64,000 bases of DNA from Desulfobacteraceae bacterium (GTDB taxonomy: Bacteria > Desulfobacterota > Desulfobacteria > Desulfobacterales > Desulfosarcinaceae): the NCBI GenBank assembly GCA_027068085.1, contig JAMOUQ010000055.1:1-64000 (forward strand). The letters run 5' to 3'. Of this stretch, positions 52,412 through 61,800 are shown piece by piece. How positions within the stretch are numbered: position 1 is the first letter of the stretch; each line of letters begins with the position of its first letter. The notes under the pieces were generated by a model. That model was given only the letters and a program-made list of their open reading frames with translations. It did not search any database and was not told the DNA's origin. The translations under genes and the position numbers were made by a program.

Positions 52412-53242
52412 TCAGTCCTTACCCGATCCGCCCGGACTTACGATCACAGGCATTCCCCGCCCGACACCCATGGTTTCGGCCGCATTGCCCCGGTTTACGG
52501 CCAGCTCGAGGGTATCCCGGCTGCCGATCAAGGCCAGGGGATCGCCCGCCGGTACCGCAGCGTATGTCTCTTGCAGGCCTTTCAGCCTCCAGTGCCCCAC
52601 CGAGACCTCCAGGTCGTCCCATTTGTCCCCTCCCGCCAGGGCAGCCAGGTCGGAACGCCTGATATTGGTGATGACGTTGCCGAAACGGTCGATGCCGACC
52701 ACCGTTCCCTGCAACCTGCCGTCTTCCATCCGGCGGGGGACACAGCCTGCAGGGCGGATGATCCGGGAAAATTCTGTCGGGGCACCGAGCTGCCCCAGCT
52801 TCACTCCCAGGGTCAGATGAGCCGCCACCGGCGCAAATATGTCCCGGCCATGAAAAGTATTGCCAACGTTTGCAAGGAAAAAGGCGGGATTGGTAACCGT
52901 CACTATTTGGGGGTCTTTCTCGCCGGTCGCCTCGATAGACGGCCAGAGCACACCGTTGTCGGGTCCCAGAAAAAAATAGTCCCCCGCCCTGGCCGCCACG
53001 ATCTGCCGACCGGTACCCACGCCCGGATCCACCACTGCCAGGTGAACCGTGCCGGGGGGAAAATACCTGTAGGCCGCTTTCAGAACAAAAGCCGCCTGAA
53101 CGATGTCCTGGGGCGCAATCTGGTGAGTGATGTCGATGACCCGGGCCTGTGGATTGATGGTTGCCACAACGGCTTTCATGACCCCCGCGTATTCATCACT
53201 GAGCCCGAAGTCTGTAAGCAAGGATATACAAGCCATGGACAT
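52412..53242 (-). CDS. S-adenosylmethionine hydrolase (DUF62/SAM hydroxide adenosyltransferase)
   Basis: A 276-residue protein of the fluorinase/chlorinase-like family. MACISLLTDFGLSDEYAGVMK, IDITHQIAPQDIVQAAFVL, VHLAVVDPGVGTGRQIVAA, GPDNGVLWP, FHGRDIFAPVAAHL and VVGIDRFGNVITNI match. Most members split SAM to adenosine and methionine using an Asp-Arg-His-activated water; halide use is limited to a few. The ATG shares one base with the ruvB stop (TGATG), so it is coupled to ruvB. Confidence 0.87.
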   Translation of the reverse strand: MSMACISLLTDFGLSDEYAGVMKAVVATINPQARVIDITHQIAPQDIVQAAFVLKAAYRYFPPGTVHLAVVDPGVGTGRQIVAARAGDYFFLGPDNGVLWPSIEATGEKDPQIVTVTNPAFFLANVGNTFHGRDIFAPVAAHLTLGVKLGQLGAPTEFSRIIRPAGCVPRRMEDGRLQGTVVGIDRFGNVITNIRRSDLAALAGGDKWDDLEVSVGHWRLKGLQETYAAVPAGDPLALIGSRDTLELAVNRGNAAETMGVGRGMPVIVSPGGSGKD

Positions 53243-54285
53243 CAGAACAACCGTTGTTGCGGCTTGAGGCCGAGATGGTCGCAGGCTGCCGCAGAAGCCT
53301 TCCGGCCCGAAGATGACCTGATTACCATGCCGATCTTCAAAAGGTAAGGCTCCACCACGTCCACCAGGGTGTCTGTCTCCTCCTGGAGGGTGGCCGCTAT
53401 GGCCTCGATGCCGACCGGCCCGCCGTTGTAAAAATCGATGATGGTCCGCAGATAGCGCCGGTCAAGACGGGTCAGCCCCAGGGAGTCGACCCCCTCCAGC
53501 TTCAGGGCCGCCTCCACCGTCTCGCGGTTGATCCGGCCATCGGCGCGAACCTGAGCATAATCACGCACCCTTTTCAGCAGGCGGTTGACGATCCTGGGGG
53601 TGCCCCGGGACCTTTTGGCCAGGGAGGCGGCACCCTGTTCGTCGATACTGATGTCCAGCAACCTGGCCGAACGCTTTATAATCCTGACCAGGTCATCCAG
53701 TCCGTAGAAATCCAGGCTTCTGAACAGACCGAACCTGTCGCGCAGCGGAGCCGACAGCAGCCCAACCCTGGTGGTGGCCCCTACCAGGGTGAAACGGTTC
53801 AGCCTGTATCTGTGGCTGCGGGCATGAATCCCCTTGTCGAACACGAAATCGACGGCAAAATCCTCCATGGCGGGATACAGAAATTCCTCCACCGCCTTGG
53901 GAGTGCGGTGAATCTCGTCGATGAAAAGGACGTCGCCTTCTTCCATGTGAGTCAGGATTCCGAGCAGGTCGCCGCCTTTTTCCAGGGCCGGGCCGGAAGT
54001 CACGGTGAGCTTTACTTCCATCTCGTTGGCGATGATATGGGCCAGGGTGGTCTTGCCCAGCCCCGGGGGGCCGTGAAACAGAACGTGATCGAGGGGTTCC
54101 TGCCGCTGACGGGCAGCCAGAATGGCTATCTTGAGGGTATCGACGACCTCCTGCTGGCCGACGTAGTCCTCCAGTTTCCGCGGGCGCAGGGACAACAGTT
54201 CCGGCTCACGGTCGTCCGCCGTGCACGCCCGGTCCAGGATGCCGTGTGGGGATGCCTGACCCCGCTTGAGTAACCCGTCTGTCAT
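53242..54285 (-). CDS. ruvB: Holliday junction branch migration ATPase RuvB
   Basis: A 347-residue AAA+ motor. [38 protein letters not shown] (Walker A), [23 protein letters not shown] (Walker B), [18 protein letters not shown] (sensor 1 and Arg finger), [19 protein letters not shown] and the C-terminal winged helix are all present. RuvB hexamers, loaded by RuvA, push Holliday junctions for recombination repair. Last of ruvC-ruvA-ruvB, followed by the SAM hydrolase. Confidence 0.97.
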   Translation of the reverse strand: MTDGLLKRGQASPHGILDRACTADDREPELLSLRPRKLEDYVGQQEVVDTLKIAILAARQRQEPLDHVLFHGPPGLGKTTLAHIIANEMEVKLTVTSGPALEKGGDLLGILTHMEEGDVLFIDEIHRTPKAVEEFLYPAMEDFAVDFVFDKGIHARSHRYRLNRFTLVGATTRVGLLSAPLRDRFGLFRSLDFYGLDDLVRIIKRSARLLDISIDEQGAASLAKRSRGTPRIVNRLLKRVRDYAQVRADGRINRETVEAALKLEGVDSLGLTRLDRRYLRTIIDFYNGGPVGIEAIAATLQEETDTLVDVVEPYLLKIGMVIRSSSGRKASAAACDHLGLKPQQRLF

Positions 54286-54308
54286 CGCCTTGAAGCTCTA
54301 CTTCCAGA

Positions 54309-54926
54309 TCAGGGGAGTTCTCCCCTGTATACTTCGTCGAACAGGGCTTCGGGGGTGGAGATACCAGGGTCCCGCGCAAGCGCCTGTTCAATCATCCGGC
54401 GGGCGTCGCTCGCCTTGTGTCCGAGCTGGTCCACCAGCACTTCAAAGACCGCCTGAACGAAATCTTCACTGCCGGCCCTGTCGCCGCCGGATTCCTCTTT
54501 CCTGATCAGGGCAAACTTTCCCATTCTTCCCTTCAGGGTGGCAACTATCTTCTGGGCCGTGCGGGCACCGATGCCTTTGAGCCGTTTGAGGGTACTCACA
54601 TCGCCGGTTTCTATCGCCCGGGCCACCTCACGGACAGGCATGTTAAGGGCCTTGACGGCTTTAAGGGGACCGATGGCTTCCACCGAGATAAAGGACTGGA
54701 AGAATTCCTTTTCCACCTCCAGGTTGAAACCGATCAAAACCGGCTTGGGCTGCCTTTCGGTCTGATGATAGTAGATGTAAAGCTCTACCTGCTCACCTGC
54801 TTCTTTTGAAGCCAGAGCTTGCTGGACGAATCCGGGAAGCATTACTTCGTAGCCGACCTGATTGACCTTCAACAGGATGCGCTCCTGTTCTTTTTTGAGC
54901 AGTTGTCCTTCCAGATATCCGATCAT
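54309..54926 (-). CDS. ruvA: Holliday junction DNA-binding protein RuvA
   Basis: A 205-residue protein. MIGYLEGQLLKKEQERILLKVNQVGYEVMLPG is the OB domain; LKAVKALNMP and LKRLKGIGARTAQKIVATLKGR are the helix-hairpin-helix junction-binding segments; the C-terminal third (VLVDQLGHKASDARRMIEQAL) contacts RuvB. Start 54926 matches the family, though the frame opens 16 codons earlier. Between ruvC (51 bases) and ruvB (23 bases). Confidence 0.96.
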   Translation of the reverse strand: MIGYLEGQLLKKEQERILLKVNQVGYEVMLPGFVQQALASKEAGEQVELYIYYHQTERQPKPVLIGFNLEVEKEFFQSFISVEAIGPLKAVKALNMPVREVARAIETGDVSTLKRLKGIGARTAQKIVATLKGRMGKFALIRKEESGGDRAGSEDFVQAVFEVLVDQLGHKASDARRMIEQALARDPGISTPEALFDEVYRGELP

Positions 54927-54977
54927 CGGAGGTTCGATTCTCCCTGCCCGCATCTTCTGCCGCGGCCGGCGCACCTT

Positions 54978-55457
54978 TCAGAGGCGCGATCTGTACAGCC
55001 CTATCAAGGCCAGCCCCAAGGCATCGGAAGCATGGAAGGGCTTTATCTGCCGGCTGCATCCCAGTGCCCGCCGGACGGCCTTTTCAAGCTGCTGTTTGCT
55101 GGCATTGCCATTGCCTGTCAGAACTTGTTTTGCTTCCCTGACCGGTACCTCCAGGATAGGGATGTCCTTCTTTTTGGCGGCAAGCAGGATCACCCCGCAC
55201 ACCTTGCCCAGGGTAATACCGGACTTGGGATATTTTTCAAGGGAAAAAACGTCTTCGATGACCATCAGATGAGGCTTTTCATCTTCCAGCACCTTCTGAA
55301 TGGAAGAGAAGATTTTTTCCAGTCTCTCGGAAAGCGGGCAGACCGGCTCCGTCCGGACCACACCGTAGGCAAACTGGCTGATCTCAAGACCCCGGCCGCC
55401 GACAATGCCTATCCCGGTTGCCGCCAGTCCCGGATCTATCCCGATTATGGTATGCAT
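54978..55457 (-). CDS. ruvC: Holliday junction endonuclease RuvC
   Basis: A 159-residue resolvase. HTIIGIDPGLAATGIGIV supplies the first Asp, VIEDVFSLEKYPKSG the Glu, PVREAKQVLTGNGNASKQQ the mid motif and HASDALGLALIG the last acidic pair. RuvC cuts the junction after RuvAB migration. ATG 55457 is chosen; a TTG two codons upstream is also in frame. First of the ruvCAB run. Confidence 0.96.
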   Translation of the reverse strand: MHTIIGIDPGLAATGIGIVGGRGLEISQFAYGVVRTEPVCPLSERLEKIFSSIQKVLEDEKPHLMVIEDVFSLEKYPKSGITLGKVCGVILLAAKKKDIPILEVPVREAKQVLTGNGNASKQQLEKAVRRALGCSRQIKPFHASDALGLALIGLYRSRL

Positions 55458-55487
55458 CCGCAAGTGTTTCCAGCCCGCCGGGAGCCC

Positions 55488-56339
55488 TTACAACGATTTG
55501 AGCTTTTGCTTGGCTATCTTGGCCTCGTTGCTCCCGGGAAACTTTTCAACCAGCCTGCTCAGCACCAGGCGCGCATTGGCCTTGTCCTTCAGTTTCAAAA
55601 AGGCCATGGCCTGTTTAAGCATGGCCGCAGGCACTTTGTTGCCCTTGGGGTACTTGTCGATGACCTCCTGGTACTCGAGGATGGCCTTTTCATACCATTT
55701 TTCGCGGTAGTAGCTTTCGGCAATCCAGAACTGAGCGTTGTCGGCCTTTTCACTCTTGGGAAAAGCTTTGATCAGGGCCTGAAAACCCTTTCTTGCAGAT
55801 GCCATCCGTCCTTCATCTAAGTCTTTCTTGGCAGCCCGGTAGAGGCTTTCAGGCGTTGGCGGAGCAGAAACTGCCGCGGGCTTGCCCGCCGGTTTCCCGG
55901 GCTTGCCGCTTTCAATGCTGAGATACTGCTCCAGCCGGGCAACCCTCTTCTCGAGCCGGGCAAGCTGGAGCTGAATATCTTCCAGGCGTTTGCTGCGGGC
56001 CTGAAAATCGGTCTCGGCCTTGCCCAGTTTTTTGCGCAAAACGAATTCCACTTCCTCAAGCCGGCCCTGGACCAGTCTTGTCTCCTGATCGATACGATCA
56101 AGATCGGCGGCAATCCGGGCGTAGTTCTCCCGCAGCTGCATTATATCCCGGCGGCTGACGGACATCAGTTTGGACTCTATTTCCCGCCGCTGGGCCTCAA
56201 GGCGCTTGCTGTGCTCCTGTAAACGCCGGTTGTTCTGTTCAAGGGTGGCTATGCGTTCTTCCAGCATGTAGACATCCCTTTGAAGAGCGCAGCCGGACAG
56301 GATCAAACCGATGACCATGAAAAATACCGTCTTTTTCAT
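55488..56339 (-). CDS. cpoB: Tol-Pal coordinator CpoB/YbgF, lipoprotein form
   Basis: A 283-residue protein; MKKTVFFMVIGLILSGC ends in a lipobox Cys (residue 17), so it is probably membrane-anchored, unlike the soluble E. coli CpoB. Residues ~25-170 form a coiled coil (YMLEERIATLEQNNRRLQEH, RLEDIQLQLARLEKRVARLE). The end holds TPR units (ESLYRAAKKDLDEGRMASARKGFQALIKAFPKSEKADNAQFWIAES and repeats). In E. coli, CpoB binds TolA and tunes PBP1b at division. GGGGGCAGG precedes the ATG. It follows pal after 284 bases, the longest gap in the operon. Confidence 0.9.
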   Translation of the reverse strand: MKKTVFFMVIGLILSGCALQRDVYMLEERIATLEQNNRRLQEHSKRLEAQRREIESKLMSVSRRDIMQLRENYARIAADLDRIDQETRLVQGRLEEVEFVLRKKLGKAETDFQARSKRLEDIQLQLARLEKRVARLEQYLSIESGKPGKPAGKPAAVSAPPTPESLYRAAKKDLDEGRMASARKGFQALIKAFPKSEKADNAQFWIAESYYREKWYEKAILEYQEVIDKYPKGNKVPAAMLKQAMAFLKLKDKANARLVLSRLVEKFPGSNEAKIAKQKLKSL

Positions 56340-56476
56340 AACCTGCCCCCTTTTGAAGCCGGTTGCCGCCGGGTCCCCGGCCTGCGTTGTCAACAGACTA
56401 TATGCCCTGCATGTGCTTTACCGGTCTTAATTGCGCAGAAGGGCGATCCAACAAAATGCCGGCACTCAAATTAGGC

Positions 56477-56504
56477 GGCCACCGGCACAGTCATGCCGGT
56501 GGCC
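56477..56504. other. 11-base hairpin between pal and cpoB
   Basis: GGCCACCGGCA (56477-56487) pairs perfectly with TGCCGGTGGCC (56494-56504) around a six-base loop. No T run follows on either strand, so it is not a typical terminator. It may protect or attenuate the pal mRNA. The gene-free stretch 56340-56623 holds nothing else that I can support. Confidence 0.55.
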
Positions 56505-56623
56505 TCCATGGTCTATCCGCGTGCTGTCTGCGTCCCTGACCGTTACCGGACAAATGCCTGGCAATAGTATGTCATCCGATTCCGGAAGACGCAAACAGAA
56601 CTTTTTCAAGTAAGATCAGGCGA

Positions 56624-57208
56624 TCAGTCGATTGTAAAATGAACCCGCCTGTTCTTGGCCCAGGCTTCCTCGTTGTGCCTCGGATCAACCGGCCGCTCTT
56701 CACCATAGCTGATGGTGTTGAGCCGGGCAGGATCGATTCCCAGGTTTACCAGGAAAGCCTTGGCGCTCTGGGCACGCCTTTCGCCCAGGGCAAGGTTGTA
56801 CTCAGCGGTACCGCGCTCGTCACAATGTCCTTCGATAGTCACGGTAACATCCGGATTTTGCCGGAGCCACTCGGCCTTGCTGCGCAGGACCTGCTGGGCC
56901 ACGTCCGAAAGGGCCGCGCTGTCGAAAGCAAAGTATATATCCTCGTTGATGAACAGATTGCGGGCCGCCTCTCTGGCCCTTTCCTCCTGCTGGGCCTTGA
57001 GTTGTTCGGCCTCGATGGCGCTCTGGTCCGGCTGCTCCTGCTCGGCCGGCTGCTCAGGTTGCGTCGCCTCGGGCTCGGGGGCCGGTGCAGGCTCGGCTTC
57101 CACTGCGGCAGGTTCACTTTCAGCAGCTTTCTTGGCGCACGAAACCGTCAAGATCAACCCCGGCACGATCAACAACAGGGCTACGCTTATCCACATTCTT
57201 TTCCTCAT
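56624..57208 (-). CDS. pal: Peptidoglycan-associated lipoprotein Pal
   Basis: A 194-residue outer-membrane lipoprotein: signal ending in LTVSC (lipidated Cys at residue ~24), an Ala/Glu/Pro linker, and an OmpA-type domain with [45 protein letters not shown] and [24 protein letters not shown] binds meso-diaminopimelate in the wall. Pal links outer membrane to peptidoglycan and is dragged by TolB/TolA at the division site. It lies 39 bases downstream of tolB. Confidence 0.95.
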   Translation of the reverse strand: MRKRMWISVALLLIVPGLILTVSCAKKAAESEPAAVEAEPAPAPEPEATQPEQPAEQEQPDQSAIEAEQLKAQQEERAREAARNLFINEDIYFAFDSAALSDVAQQVLRSKAEWLRQNPDVTVTIEGHCDERGTAEYNLALGERRAQSAKAFLVNLGIDPARLNTISYGEERPVDPRHNEEAWAKNRRVHFTID

Positions 57209-57247
57209 GTTTTCCTCCTTTGCTAGTTACAGCCAAAGCATTTGTGT

Positions 57248-58573
57248 CTATTGCATGGTGTTCGGTGACCAGGAAGGGTCGCTTTGCTCACCATCCAGTA
57301 CTATCAACTGCCTCTGGTCCGTTCCATAACGGGTCATCACGAAAATACGGGATTTACCCCTGCGCGTCGAGCTGAAAGCTATAAGGCTTCCGTCCGGCGA
57401 CCAGGTGGGAGCCTCATTGTCACCCTGATCGCTCGTAAGACGCACGGGGTTGTTGCCTTCTATATCTGAAACATAAATATTGATTTGTCCTTGCTCCATG
57501 GATGAATAGGCGATCAGGTCACCGTTGGGCGACCAGCTCGGTTGGGTGTTGTACCGGCCGTGATAGGTCAACCGGGCCACCCTGCCGGTAGCGATGTCCT
57601 TGATGTAAATTTGAGGGGTTCCAGAGCGTTTGGATACAAACGCTACTTTCTTCCCGTCCGGTGACCATGTCGGATCTACGTCAATTCCGCGGCTGTTGGT
57701 CAATCTTTTAATCGTTTTCCCGGCAGCGGTCAACAGATAAATTTCCTGATCCCCGCTCAACGACAAAGTGGCGGCCAGTTCGGCCCGCCCCGGCCGCCAG
57801 GCCGGCGTGATCTGAATGCCCGGTTTGGTCATGGAACGCACCCGGCCGTTGGCCAGGCGGTGAATGAAAATCTGGGGCCTGCCGTTACGGTACGACACGT
57901 AGGCCAGATGACGGCCGTCAGCGGACCAGTCGGGCAGCATGGTGATACTCTTGTAAGTCGTCATCCTGCGGACGTCTTTTCCGTCGAAACGGCAGACATA
58001 GATCTCCTTGTGGCCGGTGCCGTTGGAAACAAAAGCCAGCCGGCTGTCGAAAAACCCGCGCTTGCCGGTAAGGGCAAAGATCACCTCGCTGCAGAAGCGC
58101 CTGATCATCCCGTCCCTGCCTTTGACCGGACCGCGGTAGCGCTTGCCGGCGATCAGCTTCTGCTTGAAGGTGTCAAACAGGCGCAACTCCAGTTCCAGCA
58201 GGTCGCCATCTAGCTTCAGCCCGCCTGTAATCAGCATCTCCGCGCCTATGACCGTCCAGTTGCCGAAATTTATGTCCGGCGCCGTAATGCCTGACCGGTC
58301 CGGATCGTAAAGATACGATCCGCGATCCAGGATGGTGAAATAGCTGGTAAACTCCAGGTTGCCGGCCAGCATCCGGGCCAGCTTCACCGCCATGACCTTC
58401 TCCCGGGCAGATCCTGAAAAGCTCTTGAAGACAGGAACCGCCATGGGAACCTTGCGCAAAAAAGGGTTGCTGATGTCGATATAATCGAACTGGGCCAGGG
58501 CCGGCCGCGTGCCGGGGCCGGCCGCCAGAATCGCGGCCAGAACCGAAATCAATATCCAAAAGCGTGTTTTCAT
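57248..58573 (-). CDS. tolB: Tol-Pal periplasmic protein TolB
   Basis: A 441-residue protein: signal peptide WILISVLAAILAAGPGTRPALA, then an N-terminal domain with FDYIDISNPFLRKVPMAVP and FTGKRGFF-type sequence, then a six-bladed beta propeller with repeated WSADGRHLAYVS, WSPDGKKVAFVS, WSPNGDLIAYSS and WSPDGSLIAFSS. TolB binds Pal and TolA. The ATG at 58573 follows GGGAAAC; an earlier frame opening at 58660 is not used. Length is normal. Confidence 0.95.
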   Translation of the reverse strand: MKTRFWILISVLAAILAAGPGTRPALAQFDYIDISNPFLRKVPMAVPVFKSFSGSAREKVMAVKLARMLAGNLEFTSYFTILDRGSYLYDPDRSGITAPDINFGNWTVIGAEMLITGGLKLDGDLLELELRLFDTFKQKLIAGKRYRGPVKGRDGMIRRFCSEVIFALTGKRGFFDSRLAFVSNGTGHKEIYVCRFDGKDVRRMTTYKSITMLPDWSADGRHLAYVSYRNGRPQIFIHRLANGRVRSMTKPGIQITPAWRPGRAELAATLSLSGDQEIYLLTAAGKTIKRLTNSRGIDVDPTWSPDGKKVAFVSKRSGTPQIYIKDIATGRVARLTYHGRYNTQPSWSPNGDLIAYSSMEQGQINIYVSDIEGNNPVRLTSDQGDNEAPTWSPDGSLIAFSSTRRGKSRIFVMTRYGTDQRQLIVLDGEQSDPSWSPNTMQ

Positions 58574-58664
58574 GTTGTTTCCCGCCAATTCCAGACCATA
58601 GCGGTCATTTTGTTTCATCATTTTCCGGAGATTTGGCAAACAGCCCTGTGCCTGCCACATCTCA

Positions 58665-59528
58665 TCACTTTACCCCTTCAGGAGTAAATCTCAACCCGAC
58701 GGTCACATACGGCATGTTCAGACCGGCGGGATGGGGACTTACCGGACTGCTCTTGAGGATTGCCTTCCTGGCGGATTCGTCAAGATAGGCATTGCCCGAA
58801 TGATCGGTAATGATGATATCGGTTATTTCGCCATCGGGCAGCACCTTGAAAATCACCCCTGTAGTCAGGTTGCCGGAATTTCCGGCCAGCTGAGGGGAAA
58901 ACGCCCAGTGTTTCTGCACCTGGTAGGCTATCTCCACCCTGTAGACAGTCAACAGGTCGGAAACGGCCTTCCCCTTGCCTTTGCCGGCGGCAATGGTATT
59001 GACGGCCCTTTTATCCCCCACCCGGACCCCGGTTTCCGGAAGCGGTTGTGCCTTTTCGGAGGCGACCTTCTCCCTGAGCCGTTTCAGAGTCTCGGCCAGC
59101 GGTTCGGGAGGAGCCGTTTCCACCTTGCGTTCAAGCTCCTTTATGGCGCTGCGCAGAACCTTGTTCGACTTGAAGGTCCTGTGCTTGAGAGACATCTTCG
59201 TCTTGGGCTTAACGGGCGCGGCCTTCTTTTTTTTCCCCAGGGCCACCGCGTCAGGCTTGGCCTGTGGTTTGGCGGCCGGAGCAGGCTTTTTGACAACCGC
59301 CTTGGCTTTGGCGCCCGGCCGGTTCGCCTTGGGCTCCGGCATGGTGACCATCCGGACATTGATAACCTCCGGGAGGTAGATCTGGTCACTTTTCTGCGCC
59401 GGCCAGTAAAGAAAGACCCCCATGACCAGCAGGTGTCCCACAAAGGACACGGCCATGTATTTCCAGAGCCCCCTTTCCCCGTTATACCCGTCTTCCATAT
59501 GCCGCAATGAGGTCATGGCACGATCCAT
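58665..59528 (-). CDS. tolA: TolA/TonB-type inner-membrane protein
   Basis: A 287-residue protein. One span (MAVSFVGHLLVMGVFLYWP, residues ~25-43) follows a short cytoplasmic part, then a Lys/Pro/Ala-rich periplasmic stretch (AKAKAVVKKPAPAAKPQAK) and a TonB/TolA C-terminal domain (VEIAYQVQKHWAFSP, TTGVIFKVLPDGEITDIIITDHSG, YVTVGLRFTPEG). The start overlaps the tolR stop (TGATG). It spans the periplasm and couples the proton-driven TolQR motor to TolB-Pal. Confidence 0.9.
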   Translation of the reverse strand: MDRAMTSLRHMEDGYNGERGLWKYMAVSFVGHLLVMGVFLYWPAQKSDQIYLPEVINVRMVTMPEPKANRPGAKAKAVVKKPAPAAKPQAKPDAVALGKKKKAAPVKPKTKMSLKHRTFKSNKVLRSAIKELERKVETAPPEPLAETLKRLREKVASEKAQPLPETGVRVGDKRAVNTIAAGKGKGKAVSDLLTVYRVEIAYQVQKHWAFSPQLAGNSGNLTTGVIFKVLPDGEITDIIITDHSGNAYLDESARKAILKSSPVSPHPAGLNMPYVTVGLRFTPEGVK

Positions 59529-59956
59529 CAGCGCTTTTTGGGGGAGGTTTCCTCCTGGACCGGCGCGGTGACCATGCCCAGGCGCTTGACGCCGGCCGCC
59601 TTGATCTCGGCCATTACCCTGGCAACCGTTCCGTAAGGCACGCTCTTGTCGGCCCGCAGGTATACTTCGCGATCTTTCCGGTTTTTCAATATCTTGGCCA
59701 GTTTTTCGCGCAGCAATTCAATTCCGACGGTAAAATCGTTGATGTGAACCTTCTGGTCCTTGTCCACGGTGACGATCAGCGCCTGCTCCTGGGCCGGCAG
59801 CGCCTCGGACGAAGTCTCGGGCAGGGCGACGTCTACCCCCTGGACCATCATGGGAGCGGTTACCATGAAGATTATCAGCAAAACCAGCATCACATCGACA
59901 AAGGGAGTAACGTTTATATCCGACATCAGGCGGTCGCTGTTGGTCTCGAGGGCCAT
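59528..59956 (-). CDS. tolR: TolR/ExbD biopolymer transport protein
   Basis: A 142-residue protein. MSDINVTPFVDVMLVLLIIFMVTAP is the single span carrying the critical Asp that passes protons; the periplasmic part (VDVALPETSSEALP, ALIVTVDKDQKVHINDFTVG, VYLRADKSVPYGTVARVMAEIKAAG) is typical. GGAAGG precedes the ATG at 59956, four bases after the tolQ stop. Works with TolQ as the motor of the Tol system. Confidence 0.95.
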   Translation of the reverse strand: MALETNSDRLMSDINVTPFVDVMLVLLIIFMVTAPMMVQGVDVALPETSSEALPAQEQALIVTVDKDQKVHINDFTVGIELLREKLAKILKNRKDREVYLRADKSVPYGTVARVMAEIKAAGVKRLGMVTAPVQEETSPKKR

Positions 59957-59960
59957 GGCG

Positions 59961-60683
59961 TCACCTTCCTTTCCTGGCAAGGATATCGCGCTCGACTATA
60001 TTCAGGAAATCGGCGGCGAAACTCTGCAGCTCTGTTTCCAGCAGCCTGATACGCTGCATGAAATAGTTGAAAGCGATTACGGCCGGAATGGCAACCGCCA
60101 GGCCGGCTGCGGTGGCGATCAGGGCTTCGGAAATACCGGGCGCCACCACTGCCAGGCTGGCCGAACCGCGCGCCCCGATGCCGTGGAAAGAATGCATGAT
60201 ACCCCATACCGTTCCGAAAAGACCGATGAACGGGGTTGTGTTACCGGTGGTGGCCAGGAACGGAACCATCTGGGTCATCCTGGCCGTTTCGGAATTGATG
60301 GCCCGGCGCAGGGCCCGCTCGATGGTGTCGGCGCCATAAGGCGCCAGGAAAACGTGGTCATCATGGCCGCGGGAACGGTCCGCGCCGTCGGCCTGCATGG
60401 TCTGAGCGACTTTTTTCAACTCCAGATAGCCGATTCTGAAAATTCGGGCTATGGGGCTGGACTTGAGCTGTTTGCTCCTGGCATATGCACCGGCCAGATC
60501 GCGGCTTTTCCAAAAATACTCGGTGAAACGCTCCGATTCCCGGAAGGCTCTTTTCAGGTAACGGAACTTGACGATTATTATGGCCCATGATGTTACCGAA
60601 AAAAACAAAAGCAGCAACAAAACAAACTGCACCATCAGGCCAGCTTCACTAACGATCTGGATGATGTCGAATTGATTGGGCAT
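59961..60683 (-). CDS. tolQ: TolQ/ExbB proton-channel protein
   Basis: A 240-residue inner-membrane protein with three spans: LMVQFVLLLLLFFSVTSWAIII near the start, FLATTGNTTPFIGLFGTVWGIM and ISEALIATAAGLAVAIPAVIAFNYF. A long cytoplasmic loop lies between spans 1 and 2. The second segment is the conserved ExbB/TolQ helix. First gene of tolQRAB-pal-cpoB, which together keep the outer membrane in step with division. Confidence 0.96.
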   Translation of the reverse strand: MPNQFDIIQIVSEAGLMVQFVLLLLLFFSVTSWAIIIVKFRYLKRAFRESERFTEYFWKSRDLAGAYARSKQLKSSPIARIFRIGYLELKKVAQTMQADGADRSRGHDDHVFLAPYGADTIERALRRAINSETARMTQMVPFLATTGNTTPFIGLFGTVWGIMHSFHGIGARGSASLAVVAPGISEALIATAAGLAVAIPAVIAFNYFMQRIRLLETELQSFAADFLNIVERDILARKGR

Positions 60684-61139
60684 CTTAATTGCTCCTGTCT
60701 GCGATCTTACTGTTGTCCGTCTGGCACGAATGGTTTCGCCCGATCGACGCTGAGGGCGGCCGGAGTAAACCCGCAGGAGGACCTACAGGCCGCCTTGAGG
60801 GAAAACGCTCGGCCTTTGCCCGGCCCGGTATGCCCGGGTGTCGTCTCCTGAAAACATTTTATGGATTTTCCGGACGATCTGGCTGGCACCTCACTTTCCC
60901 GGCAGGGTATTTGTCGTGTCGACCCTCTGCGGGTTAAACAATATAAGAAGCGGCATAAGGCCGTCGGTTGGCAACCGATCTGAAATAGGTAGCCACTATA
61001 AGCAGAAATGTCAAGGTTATAAGAGATTTGCGCCTTCAACGGGATTGCATTGGACCTTTTGCCCGGTGTATGCTTCACTGCCCGGGTGCAACCACTGCGG
61101 CCCGCAATTTTCCTTTAACCCCGAGAAAGGACAAGCACA
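60684..61139. other. 456-base region without a gene
   Basis: Divergent spacer between tolQ and the HD-domain gene, GC-rich in its first half and AT-richer from about 60930. It must hold both promoters, but I find no convincing -35/-10 pair. A six-base hairpin (TCGGTTggcAACCGA at ~60964) is the only visible structure. Open frames here look like noise. Confidence 0.5.
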
Positions 61140-61709
61140 ATGAAACAGCTGGCGGACTTGCTTTTCGAAGCCAACTTCCTGAAAAAGGTCCCCAGAAGCG
61201 GCTTTCAGTTCCTGGGTGCCGGCAGCGAATCGGTGGCCGAACACAGCTTTACGGCCGCCTTCATCGCCCTGGTCATGTCCCGGATGGTGCCCGAAGCCGA
61301 TTCCGCACGCCTGGTCGCCATGTGTCTGGTGCACGACCTGCCGGAGGCCCGTATGGGAGATCTGAACTACGTCCAGAAACAATACGTCAAGGCCGACGAG
61401 GCAAAAGCCCTGGCCGACGGATGCGGAGAGCTTCCCATGGGCAATGAATTCCGGGCCTGGATCGAGGAGTTCAACCAGGGAACCACCGTGGAGGCCCGCC
61501 TGGCCAACGATGCTGACCAGTTGTCACTGATTCTCGAGCTGAAAACCCTCTCGGACATCGGTTACTCTCCGCCCGGCCACTGGCTGCCCAACGTGCTGAA
61601 ACGCCTAAAAACCGATACTGGCAGGCGATTGGCCGCCATGATCATGGAATCCGATCATGATCACTGGTGGCGAAAAATTTTTGTTGACAGTAACAATGTT
61701 CCCAAATAA
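61140..61709 (+). CDS. HD-domain hydrolase (YfbR/HDDC2-like nucleotidase)
   Basis: A 189-residue HD phosphohydrolase. LGAGSESVAEHSFTAAFIAL gives the first His, LVHDLPEARMGDL the HD pair and LANDADQLSLILEL the late Asp. The order and length match 5'-deoxynucleotidases such as YfbR and HDDC2, which dephosphorylate dNMPs. AAAGGA precedes the ATG. It has no obvious partner; the sdhC gene follows 91 bases later on the same strand. Confidence 0.85.
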   Translation: MKQLADLLFEANFLKKVPRSGFQFLGAGSESVAEHSFTAAFIALVMSRMVPEADSARLVAMCLVHDLPEARMGDLNYVQKQYVKADEAKALADGCGELPMGNEFRAWIEEFNQGTTVEARLANDADQLSLILELKTLSDIGYSPPGHWLPNVLKRLKTDTGRRLAAMIMESDHDHWWRKIFVDSNNVPK

Positions 61710-61800
61710 GCCTAGAGTCTTTACGTTATGTAAGGTATCCCGGTTGCCACGTTTTCCGCGGCCGGATGCCAAAAGACACGGGCGCTAACATGGAGGCGAT

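Noticed and set aside
54928-54943. tRNA T-arm look-alike (GGAGGTTCGATTCTCC) at the ruvA start
   Set aside because: No acceptor stem, anticodon arm or CCA surrounds it; it lies in the RuvA start region and the resemblance is likely chance.
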